Source: JAJRXG01 sp964470035 (lineage in GTDB: Bacteria > Bacteroidota > Bacteroidia > Chitinophagales > Saprospiraceae). From it: a stretch of DNA of 21,358 nucleotides. Shown here in pieces: positions 1-4,415 of the stretch. The position numbers and the translations under genes were made by a program. The notes under the pieces were generated by a model that made no database searches, was not told the origin of the DNA, and saw only the letters and a program-made list of their open reading frames with translations. Each line of letters opens with the position of its first letter. The stretch's first letter is position 1. The stretch covers positions 1 to 21,358 of the forward strand of contig CAYYBR010000046.1 of NCBI GenBank assembly GCA_964470035.1. Reading direction: 5' to 3'.

Positions 1-1
1 T

Positions 2-385
2 AATGAGTCCAATTGTTTTTTAGTAAGTGTACATTCGAATTACTTTAATGACCCTAATGTTGGTGGAAGTGAGTTTTGGTGTTATGAACATTCTGTCTTG
101 GGGCCTCAAATAGCAACTATTTTCGCAGAAGAATACCAAAATGAGTTTCCAGGGGAGCATATTCGAAAGCCCAGTCCTTCTCAGCCCTATTGGAAGAATA
201 ATAGTTGGGGAGTGCTAAAAAGAACTCATATGCCTGCTGTCCTTACCGAGAATTTCTTCTTCAGTAATGTAAGAGAAACGAGAGATATCTTACTGACAAG
301 AGAAGGTCGCAACCGAATCATAGATTTTCACGTTTCCGCAATTGTGAGGACATTCGTTGAAGTTTTTGGGATAACAATTTGGTAA
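2..385 (+). CDS. N-acetylmuramoyl-L-alanine amidase, C-terminal part (partial)
   Basis: The frame is open from the left edge to a TAA at 383-385, so the 5' end lies outside the window. The visible 127 residues fit the C-terminal half of zinc-dependent Amidase_3 enzymes, which cleave the amide between MurNAc and L-Ala of the stem peptide in peptidoglycan. Supporting motifs in order are FLVSVHSN (family position of the third zinc ligand, His), a GxEFW segment, and MPAVLTENFFFSN, whose Glu is the catalytic residue of the family. The final helix-rich segment (REGRNRIIDFHVSAIVRTF) is also typical. This half has no signal peptide or SPOR domain; such elements could sit upstream. The next gene is convergent, so nothing here suggests an operon. 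The family is fairly sure; the physiological role (cell separation or recycling) cannot be told from this half. Confidence 0.85.
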   Translation, partial: NESNCFLVSVHSNYFNDPNVGGSEFWCYEHSVLGPQIATIFAEEYQNEFPGEHIRKPSPSQPYWKNNSWGVLKRTHMPAVLTENFFFSNVRETRDILLTREGRNRIIDFHVSAIVRTFVEVFGITIW

Positions 386-460
386 AAATCACAAAGAAAT
401 CTTAGGAAGAAAGATTAACATGTTTATAGTTACCAGAGTTTGTGAAAGCTAATAACAAGC

Positions 461-493
461 ATCACAAAAGCCCTCCTACTTCCGCAGGAGGGC
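461..493 (-). terminator. Rho-independent terminator of the slipin gene
   Basis: Inverted repeat GCCCTCCT (470-477) / AGGAGGGC (486-493) with an 8-nt loop. On the minus strand it is followed by TTTTGTGAT. It lies 21 nt past the slipin stop codon. On the plus strand there is no T-run, so it does not obviously serve the amidase. Confidence 0.8.
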
Positions 494-514
494 ATACAAC
501 TCTCTAATTAAAAA

Positions 515-1612
515 CTACTTACTTCCCACCAACTCCCTCAACTGATCGACTACGCGGCCACCACCGTTAAGTGAGATCTCTCCAACCTTGTCGGCGATTT
601 TTTCCATGTACTCCATTTCTTTGAGTTTGAAGAGCATTTCATTGTCTTCCATGAGTTTGGCAGTATTGAGCAAGCTACGAGTAGAAGCAGTCTCTTCTCG
701 TCTCATTATCGTATTGGCTTGAGCTTTCTTCTCAGCCACCAACACTTGATTCATGATCTCCTTGATATCACCTGGCAAGATGATGTCACGGATACCGCAG
801 TTGATCAACTCGACACCTAATTCGCTAAAACGATCTTGGGCATACTCCAAGATGTAAGGAGCTATCGCTGCTTTGTTTCTAAGCAACTGATCAAGTGTAT
901 ATTGTCCTACATACTCTCTCAATCCCAACTGCAAAGTCACATACAACTGTTTCGCATAGTCCTTGATCTCAGTCAAAGCCTTGTTCACATCGATTACTTT
1001 ATAATCGGCGAACAAGCTCATCCGGATCGCGGCCTTATCTGAAGTCAAGAGCTCTTGGCCACTCACTTCTATAAGTTGCTTTCTAATATCTACTCTCTTG
1101 AGAGCGATATCTCTTACACCTCTCCAGAAGTAGTAATTTCCAGGGCCCACTTCTTTCACGAGCTCACCATCTATGTAAAGCAAGCCCAAGTCATGAGGCG
1201 CTATTAACTGTACAGTTATAAGGCCACATGCGGCAAGTTTTTGCATGACAGCGGGTGTGATATCTTTGTCGACTGCTACGTCATTCATATCATAGATATC
1301 ATGAGTGTAGTCCAATCCATCTTTCCAATAGACATATCTACCAGTTCCTAAGACTTCATGGAAGTTACCATTCTTGTATTGGATAGCAACCTCGCTATCT
1401 CCTACATCGATCACATCGACTCTCGAAGCAAAATTTTCATGCTTCATCAAGAAGTCGATGTCTATCTCGTGATAGAATAGCTCTGTTACGTCATACTTGA
1501 CGACCTTTCTCCAAGGATTTACCCAGTACTTACCGCTATCTAATACTTGGACAAGCCGGTCATTTTTGAATACCAATGCCTTCTCATAAGCGTTTACTTT
1601 AACTTGTCTCAT
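515..1612 (-). CDS. Slipin family protein (SPFH/band 7 domain)
   Basis: 365 residues. The central and C-terminal parts match SPFH (stomatin/prohibitin/flotillin) slipins: LLTSDKAAIRMSLFADYKV, then an alpha-helical stretch GIRDIILPGDIKEIMNQVLV followed by a charged coiled coil (AEKKAQANTIMRREETASTRSLL), roughly residues 195-345. SPFH proteins oligomerise at membranes and organise microdomains or regulate proteases. Here there is no N-terminal hydrophobic anchor, so membrane attachment would have to be peripheral. The N-terminal 160 residues hold three copies of a beta motif of the type G.L..VL..G.Y..W (about residues 18-31, 82-96 and 146-164), an extension found in this slipin subgroup. The ATG at 1612 is preceded by an A/T-rich leader without Shine-Dalgarno, normal for Bacteroidota. 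It is monocistronic, with its own terminator. The family is sure, the precise role unknown. Confidence 0.88.
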   Translation of the reverse strand: MRQVKVNAYEKALVFKNDRLVQVLDSGKYWVNPWRKVVKYDVTELFYHEIDIDFLMKHENFASRVDVIDVGDSEVAIQYKNGNFHEVLGTGRYVYWKDGLDYTHDIYDMNDVAVDKDITPAVMQKLAACGLITVQLIAPHDLGLLYIDGELVKEVGPGNYYFWRGVRDIALKRVDIRKQLIEVSGQELLTSDKAAIRMSLFADYKVIDVNKALTEIKDYAKQLYVTLQLGLREYVGQYTLDQLLRNKAAIAPYILEYAQDRFSELGVELINCGIRDIILPGDIKEIMNQVLVAEKKAQANTIMRREETASTRSLLNTAKLMEDNEMLFKLKEMEYMEKIADKVGEISLNGGGRVVDQLRELVGSK

Positions 1613-1903
1613 GATTTAAAATATTTAGTGTTTAAAAAATTACAATTTTAAAAAAGGGGCTATCTCTTTCCTGTCATCAGAGTCTGATGGATATACCTTT
1701 AAGTATTGGATACAAGCGTGGCTGTGTTTTGCACATGTATATATTCTAACAAAATATAGATCCGCCTACAGAGCAGCACTCATCGAATACGGCATCCAGG
1801 CCTACACTAATCAAATTCTGATTTTCTAATTTTTACTAAGTCGTACATCTGTATCGACTTTATTAAAACCAAAAGCGACCGTCAAGAAATATCACCCCAA
1901 GTG
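1613..1903. other. Intergenic stretch upstream of the slipin gene
   Basis: About 290 nt with no convincing gene. It should hold the slipin promoter; a near -7 box (TATATTTTG on the minus strand, about 1753-1761) is off consensus by one inserted T. A 28-codon open stretch on the minus strand without ATG (reading ...FDECCSVGGSIFC) was not called. Confidence 0.5.
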
Positions 1904-1947
1904 GTAGCCATTTTTAGGAGTGGCCTCTCCATAAAAGAAAAATCTAC
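1904..1947 (-). other. Long imperfect hairpin at the end of the tRNA-like block
   Basis: On the minus strand GTAG-ATTTTT (1938-1947) can pair with AAAAAT-(GG)-CTAC (1904-1915), and inside it GGAG pairs with CTCC (1917-1930). The left arm is also the anticodon 5' strand of tRNA-like unit Y. It could terminate transcription of the block or could be an insertion that destroyed the tRNA. No T-run follows, so a terminator role is doubtful. Confidence 0.4.
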
Positions 1948-2009
1948 TGCTCTAACCAACTGAGCTATTCGCCAATGGCGAAGAAGGATTTGAACCTCCG
2001 TCCCGCAGG
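1943..2009 (-). other. tRNA-like unit Y with 3' half before 5' half (permuted order)
   Basis: Minus strand, in order of transcription: CCTGC (2005-2009, anticodon 3' strand), GGGAC (2000-2004, 5-nt variable loop), T-arm GGAGG-TTCAAAT-CCTTC (1983-1999), TTCGCCA (1976-1982, acceptor 3' strand), one T, TGGCGAA (1968-1974, acceptor 5' strand), TA, D-arm GCTC/GAGC (1949-1965), A, GTAGA (1943-1947, anticodon 5' strand). The acceptor strands pair 7 of 7, the D-stem 4 of 4, the T-stem 5 of 5 (one G-U), and the anticodon stem 4 of 5. All spacings are those of a tRNA, but the two halves are swapped. The 5' half runs into five Ts, so a UUU (Lys) anticodon is possible. This could be a permuted tRNA-like gene or a rearranged relic. 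Bacteria are not known to splice such precursors, so function as a tRNA is doubtful. Confidence 0.55.
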
Positions 2010-2011
2010 AT

Positions 2012-2076
2012 TCCAATGTTCTACCAACTGAACTACCCGCCATAGCGGGATGGGAGTCGAACCCATGACCTTTGGA
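2012..2076 (-). other. tRNA-like unit X with 3' half before 5' half (permuted order)
   Basis: Minus strand, in order: TCCAA (2072-2076, anticodon 3' strand), AGGTC (2067-2071, variable loop), T-arm ATGGG-TTCGACT-CCCAT (2050-2066), CCCGCTA (2043-2049, acceptor 3' strand), directly followed with no spacer by TGGCGGG (2036-2042, acceptor 5' strand), TA, D-arm GTTC-AGTTGGTA-GAAC (2018-2033), A, TTGGA (2012-2016, anticodon 5' strand). The anticodon stem pairs 5 of 5, the T-stem 5 of 5, the D-stem 4 of 4 and the acceptor 7 of 7 with one G-U, with standard tRNA spacings. The sequence just before TCCAA reads CTCCACT; as a loop it would give CCA (Trp), but that is a guess. Read linearly (5' half joined to the next downstream half) the anticodon stem does not pair. 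With no room for a discriminator base or CCA between the ends, a normal tRNA product is not expected. Confidence 0.55.
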
Positions 2077-2150
2077 AGTGGAGTCCACGATCGCATTCGG
2101 ACTGCAAAACCAATTCATACTTTCATGGTTGCACTGAGCTATTCAGAAAC
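2073..2150 (-). pseudogene. Degenerate tRNA-Cys-like relic
   Basis: On the minus strand the segment carries a D-arm start (TAGCTCAGT, about 2130-2138), a Cys-like anticodon arm with GCA (TTTTGCAGT flanked by GG/CCGAAT) and a T-arm remnant GTGG-ACT-CCAC that has lost the TTCG part of its loop. The D-arm region carries extra bases and the 3' acceptor overlaps the anticodon strand of unit X. The pattern is that of a tRNA-Cys gene damaged by small deletions and insertions. The identity rests on the anticodon only. Confidence 0.45.
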
Positions 2151-2270
2151 TCTTATCAAGAATCTCGAAAGCGATACATATGACTTCTTTTATCACCTTC
2201 TGGTGACTATTTCTATAAATTTCAATTCAACTGTTATAACAATGCTTTCATTGATAATACAAAGTTGAAA

Positions 2271-2301
2271 TACAACTACGCAATTAAACTGCGCAGTTGT
2301 A
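2271..2301 (-). terminator. Hairpin terminator after tRNA-His
   Basis: TACAACT-A-CGCA / TGCG-C-AGTTGTA with a 7-nt loop and one mismatch, beginning 7 nt past the tRNA-His 3' end on the minus strand. It is followed by a weak T-rich stretch (TTTCAACTTTG). Confidence 0.5.
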
Positions 2302-2307
2302 ATCCTC

Positions 2308-2380
2308 GGGTGACAACGGGGATCGAACCCTGTTCTCCTCATCCACAATGAGGTGTTTGACCAAATAAACTATTGTCACC
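2308..2380 (-). tRNA. tRNA-His (GTG)
   Basis: The anticodon stem CCTCA/TGAGG is perfect around the loop TTGTGGA, giving anticodon GTG (His). The acceptor strands GGTGACA/TGTCACC pair fully, and the D-arm GTTT/AAAC is good. The T-arm (CAGGG-TTCGATC-CCCGT) is imperfect in its outer two pairs; an A is bulged or substituted. It is the only clear His tRNA here. The 5' end lies 6 nt from repeat copy 1, so its transcription probably runs through that repeat or starts inside it. Confidence 0.8.
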
Positions 2381-2386
2381 ATTCAT

Positions 2387-2487
2387 CAGTACGCCCGCTA
2401 AACAGGTTTCCGCCATCCAGTTGGCTGAGGTTCGCTCACTATAGAGCTCTTGCGCTATAGGTGACACATTGTGTCACTTCTGAACTC
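2387..2487. repeat. Compound-hairpin repeat, copy 1
   Basis: One of three dispersed copies. On the minus strand it contains GTGACAC-(AAT)-GTGTCAC, a GCGCTATAG-type hairpin (degenerate here, one arm reads CTATAGAGC on plus), and a third, weaker GCCA/TGGC hairpin. It carries an extra insertion-like segment near 2394-2410 relative to copy 2. It lies between the TPR gene and tRNA-His and supplies the last codons and the TGA stop of the TPR gene. Confidence 0.75.
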
Positions 2488-2995
2488 TTCTCTTTTTCTG
2501 AGCCTGCTTTAAAGACTTGATTTTTTCTTTTAGTCGAGTTACATCTTGCTTGACTGCTTCTCTACATGCCGCAGAAAGAGCAAGCAGATGGCCTCTTTGT
2601 AGAATCAATCTTGCCTTTTTATAATCTCCTTGATATTCATGTATCAAAGCCTCATGTCTCAGAAGAGTCAACTGGTTCATACCAGGCACTCTTTTACCAT
2701 ATCTGATCAACTTTATAGCCCGATCATACTCACCCAACCATATATAGAGTCCTGATAAATGCTTATAGACATCTGGATAATCCATATTGGCTTGAAGAGC
2801 CAGCTGAAAGCATCGCCTTGCTTCGCTATACTCCTTTAGGTAGTACATAAAGATTTGCCCCTTAAGGCATAATGACTGAACATGTTCGTCATCATAGCTC
2901 AGAGCATACTGGAGATTTTCTAAAACAAACTCAAAATCATTTGGATAGTAATCTAGCGCCTTCAGGTAGTACTGATCAGCTTGATTTAATTCCAT
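2474..2995 (-). CDS. Small TPR-repeat protein
   Basis: 173 residues from the ATG at 2995; an upstream in-frame ATG at 3031 would add 12 residues (MIYCITYLFEIK) that look less like a TPR start, and the 2995 ATG follows the A-rich ATTAAA usual for this phylum. The protein is built of tetratricopeptide helical pairs (for example ADQYYLKALDYYPND, EYSEARRCFQLALQANMDYP, EYDRAIKLIRYGKRVPGMN, DYKKARLILQRGHLLAL), followed by a basic tail rich in Lys/Arg/Gln. TPRs mediate protein-protein contacts; the partner is unknown. No signal peptide is seen, so it is probably cytoplasmic. The gene sits between tRNA genes, with repeat copy 2 upstream and copy 1 downstream, and its stop codon lies inside copy 1. 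The reading as TPR is confident; the function is open. Confidence 0.75.
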   Translation of the reverse strand: MELNQADQYYLKALDYYPNDFEFVLENLQYALSYDDEHVQSLCLKGQIFMYYLKEYSEARRCFQLALQANMDYPDVYKHLSGLYIWLGEYDRAIKLIRYGKRVPGMNQLTLLRHEALIHEYQGDYKKARLILQRGHLLALSAACREAVKQDVTRLKEKIKSLKQAQKKRRVQK

Positions 2996-3100
2996 TTTAA
3001 TTTCGAATAAATAAGTAATACAATAAATCAAAATATGACTGCCGAGTCCTTACCCTTCAGTTTTCCTTTTTGATACGTCCATTTCTGTCCACAGCCAAAC

Positions 3101-3120
3101 CAGTACGAACGCAATCCAAT
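3101..3120. repeat. Partial copy of the compound-hairpin repeat
   Basis: CAGTACGAACGCAATCCAAT matches the first 20 nt of copy 2 (CAGTACGTCCGCAATCCAGT) at 17 of 20 positions. Only the left end is present, immediately before full copy 2. Confidence 0.6.
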
Positions 3121-3135
3121 CGCCCACCCCACCTT

Positions 3136-3220
3136 CAGTACGTCCGCAATCCAGTAGGTTGCGGTTCGTTCACTATAGCGCTCTTGCGCTATAGGTGACA
3201 CCTTGTGTCACTTCTGAGCT
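3136..3220. repeat. Compound-hairpin repeat, copy 2 (reference copy)
   Basis: The best preserved copy. Three inverted repeats in a row on plus: CCGCAA/TTGCGG (9-nt loop), CTATAGCGC/GCGCTATAG (4-nt loop), GTGACAC/GTGTCAC (3-nt loop), ending CTTCTGAGCT. It lies between the start of the TPR gene and tRNA-Glu. No open frame is conserved among copies, whereas the stems are, with changes mostly in loops, which suggests selection or copying at DNA or RNA structure level. Confidence 0.8.
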
Positions 3221-3256
3221 TATTCCACAGGACAATATCTATAGGCCATGCATAGG

Positions 3257-3328
3257 TATCCCGTAAGGGAGTCGAACCCTTGTCTTCTGAGGGAAAGTCA
3301 GATGTACTAGCCACTATACGAACGGGAC
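3257..3328 (-). tRNA. tRNA-Glu (TTC)
   Basis: 72 nt. Acceptor GTCCCGT/ACGGGAT (first pair G-U), D-arm GTAT-AGTGGCTA-GTAC, anticodon arm TCTGA-CTTTCCC-TCAGA giving anticodon TTC (Glu), 4-nt variable loop, T-arm AAGGG-TTCGACT-CCCTT, discriminator A. All helices are intact, so this is a functional-looking gene. No CCA is encoded. Confidence 0.93.
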
Positions 3329-3338
3329 ATGAAATGTA

Positions 3339-3377
3339 GCGGTGTCACCAGATTCGAACCTGTCTGCCATTAGCATC
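3339..3377 (-). pseudogene. tRNA 3'-half fragment (T-arm plus acceptor strand)
   Basis: On the minus strand GACAGGTTCGAATCTG is followed by GTGACACCG, the form of a T-arm and acceptor 3' strand. No D-arm or anticodon arm precedes it; repeat copy 3 takes their place. It ends 10 nt before tRNA-Glu. It is either a truncated tRNA or the 3' end of a longer tRNA-like form of the repeat. Confidence 0.5.
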
Positions 3378-3461
3378 TAGTAAGTCCGCAATCCAGTAGG
3401 CTACGCTTCGCTCACTATAGCGCTCTTGCGCTATAGGTGACATCTGTGTCACGTCTGAGCT
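3378..3461. repeat. Compound-hairpin repeat, copy 3
   Basis: Same three inverted repeats as copy 2: CTATAGCGC/GCGCTATAG is identical, GTGACA/TGTCAC is kept, and the CCGCAA/TTGCGG stem is changed to a G-U-rich but still pairable form. On the minus strand it runs directly into the tRNA 3'-half fragment. Confidence 0.78.
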
Positions 3462-3498
3462 CATACCAAACTAATTAAGAGGCACTGACTTATGAGCA

Positions 3499-3532
3499 TA
3501 AAAAAAGCACCTCCTGGTGTAAGAGGTGCTTC
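3499..3532 (-). terminator. Strong rho-independent terminator
   Basis: Stem AGCACCTC (3506-3513) / GAGGTGCT (3523-3530), 9-nt loop, followed on the minus strand by seven Ts. It lies 30 nt downstream of the small candidate gene 3560-3652 and upstream of the tRNA-Glu region, so it separates the two. Confidence 0.85.
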
Positions 3533-3559
3533 CTAATATGCTTTCGAACGAATATTCTT

Positions 3560-3652
3560 TTACATCTGGAAGGACTCCTTACACACTGCCTCTTGGCATT
3601 CCTGATCATATCCTAGTGGATGACCTGTCGATTTGTTTTCTATGTGTAGCAT
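3560..3652 (-). CDS. Candidate 30-residue peptide with HPLG..D.EC...C motif
   Basis: ATG at 3650-3652, TAA at 3560-3562. The peptide contains GHPLGYDQECQEAVCKES, with two Cys and one His. It forms a complete transcription unit: a Bacteroidota-type promoter (TACATTTG, 3674-3681) about 20 nt upstream of the start, and a strong terminator 30 nt downstream of the stop. A second peptide (3937-4011) shares HPLG, D, EC and a following Cys and is also followed by a terminator at about the same distance. No known family is recognised. Cys/His content would allow metal binding. The alternative is a small non-coding RNA with a chance open frame; the shared motif argues against that. Confidence 0.42.
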   Translation of the reverse strand: MLHIENKSTGHPLGYDQECQEAVCKESFQM

Positions 3653-3673
3653 GTCTTCTAATTTTTGACGCTG

Positions 3674-3706
3674 CAAATGTAAAGGCACTTCTATCAAACA
3701 ACCAAA
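3674..3706 (-). promoter_or_regulatory. Bacteroidota-type promoter
   Basis: On the minus strand TTTG (3703-3706), 21-nt spacer, then TACATTTG (3674-3681), fitting the -33 TTTG / -7 TAnnTTTG consensus. Expected transcription start is near 3667, about 15 nt before the ATG of the 30-residue candidate gene. Confidence 0.6.
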
Positions 3707-3876
3707 TAAATTTTAATTTAATTAATTGATTATCAGACACTTACGTAAATATTTGACATAGGGATGCCCATTTACATTCCTGCATTTCAAACTCATTTTT
3801 ATAAGTCTTTGATTCACAATAATCTATGTCGTCTTCGTCCTCTATGTGATACTCAATTATATGTTCAAAATTCCCA

Positions 3877-3909
3877 TAAAAAAAAGCGTCCAGTTTTCAC
3901 TGGACGCTT
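3877..3909 (-). terminator. Strong rho-independent terminator
   Basis: Perfect 10-bp stem AAGCGTCCAG (3884-3893) / CTGGACGCTT (3900-3909), 6-nt loop, followed on the minus strand by nine consecutive Ts. It lies 28 nt after the stop of the candidate gene 3937-4011. Confidence 0.88.
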
Positions 3910-3936
3910 CTCTGTTCTGTCTTATTTACGAAAGTG

Positions 3937-4011
3937 TTACATGACATATAGATACGAGCACCCAGAATCTAGGATTTTACATTCTAGATCACCTAAAGGA
4001 TGATTAAACAT
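3937..4011 (-). CDS. Candidate 24-residue peptide with HPLG.D.EC...C motif
   Basis: ATG at 4009-4011, TAA at 3937-3939. It starts MFNHPLGDLECKILDSGC, matching HPLGYDQEC...C of the peptide at 3560-3652 at H, P, L, G, D, E, C and a later C with a one-residue gap. No good TAnnTTTG box lies directly upstream, so it may be transcribed by read-through from tRNA-Asn past the hairpin at 4053-4074. A very strong terminator follows 28 nt after the stop. No family is recognised; a short non-coding transcript remains possible. Confidence 0.38.
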   Translation of the reverse strand: MFNHPLGDLECKILDSGCSYLYVM

Positions 4012-4047
4012 CGTCGATATGTATGTACTCTGTTTCATGTCTTCATA

Positions 4048-4074
4048 AAGTAAGCCCCGACTTGCGTCGAGGCT
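4048..4074 (-). terminator. Hairpin terminator after tRNA-Asn
   Basis: AGCCTCGAC-GCAA-GTCGGGGCT (4053-4074, minus strand; 9 bp including one G-U, GNRA tetraloop), then TACTTTAT. It begins 8 nt after the tRNA-Asn 3' end. The weak T-run suggests leaky termination. Confidence 0.6.
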
Positions 4075-4082
4075 CTTTCTAG

Positions 4083-4156
4083 CGCCTCCTCAAGGACTTG
4101 AACCTTGGACCTACGGATTAACAGTCCGCCGCTCTAACCAGCTGAGCTAAGGAGGC
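4083..4156 (-). tRNA. tRNA-Asn (GTT)
   Basis: 74 nt. Acceptor GCCTCCT/AGGAGGC, D-arm GCTC/GAGC, anticodon arm GCGGA-CTGTTAA-TCCGT (anticodon GTT at 4120-4122), 5-nt variable loop, T-arm CAAGG-TTCAAGT-CCTTG, discriminator G. All stems are intact. No CCA is encoded. It has its own promoter and terminator. Asn(GUU) is a queuosine-type tRNA, relevant to the QTMAN-like gene in this window. Confidence 0.95.
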
Positions 4157-4206
4157 ATAGTTCGCTTTAAGCGAGCGCCAGCCATAGGCTGCCTATCTTT
4201 GGGCGG

Positions 4207-4238
4207 CAAATCTATTGGATTTTAAGGTATTGTCCAAC
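4207..4238 (-). promoter_or_regulatory. Promoter of tRNA-Asn
   Basis: Minus strand: TTGG (4234-4237) followed after about 19 nt by TAGATTTG (4207-4214), an exact TAnnTTTG -7 box. The predicted start is about 44 nt upstream of the mature tRNA; the leader contains a small TCGC/GCGA hairpin. Confidence 0.55.
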
Positions 4239-4390
4239 AGTCAAGGATGATTAATATTAGTATGTGATCAACAATATGATCTGTCAGGTGCAACATCCAG
4301 CATAATACGCGTATCACAGGCTTTTTTACTACTTAAGGTATCTTGACAATATCCTCATTTTTCATGATGGTCTCCAACTGATAATACTAC

Positions 4391-4398
4391 TAGCTTTG
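4391..4398 (+). promoter_or_regulatory. -7 box of the patatin-like gene
   Basis: TAGCTTTG, an exact TAnnTTTG box, ends 17 nt before the ATG at 4416. The -33 element is not clear. The leader would be about 10 nt without a Shine-Dalgarno sequence. Confidence 0.4.
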
Positions 4399-4415
4399 AT
4401 CAAAACCTTTTCACC

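Noticed and set aside
1750..1837. A 28-codon open stretch on the minus strand ending ...FDECCSVGGSIFC, Cys-rich like the two HPLG peptides
   Set aside because: It has no ATG, no HPLG motif, no terminator after it and no clear promoter, so the similarity is only an EC followed by another Cys.
3136..3220. Integron attC site
   Set aside because: The hairpin form is suggestive, but no GTTRRRY/RYYYAAC core sites or integrase gene are present.
3136..3461. CRISPR-like array from repeated hairpins
   Set aside because: The copies are long, irregularly spaced and too few, with genes between them; there are no cas genes.
3499..3706. Known structured RNA (4.5S/SRP RNA, 6S RNA or tmRNA) between the promoter and terminator
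   Set aside because: The conserved SRP core (GGTCAGG..GGAAG..AGCAGCC) and the tmRNA or 6S hallmarks are missing.
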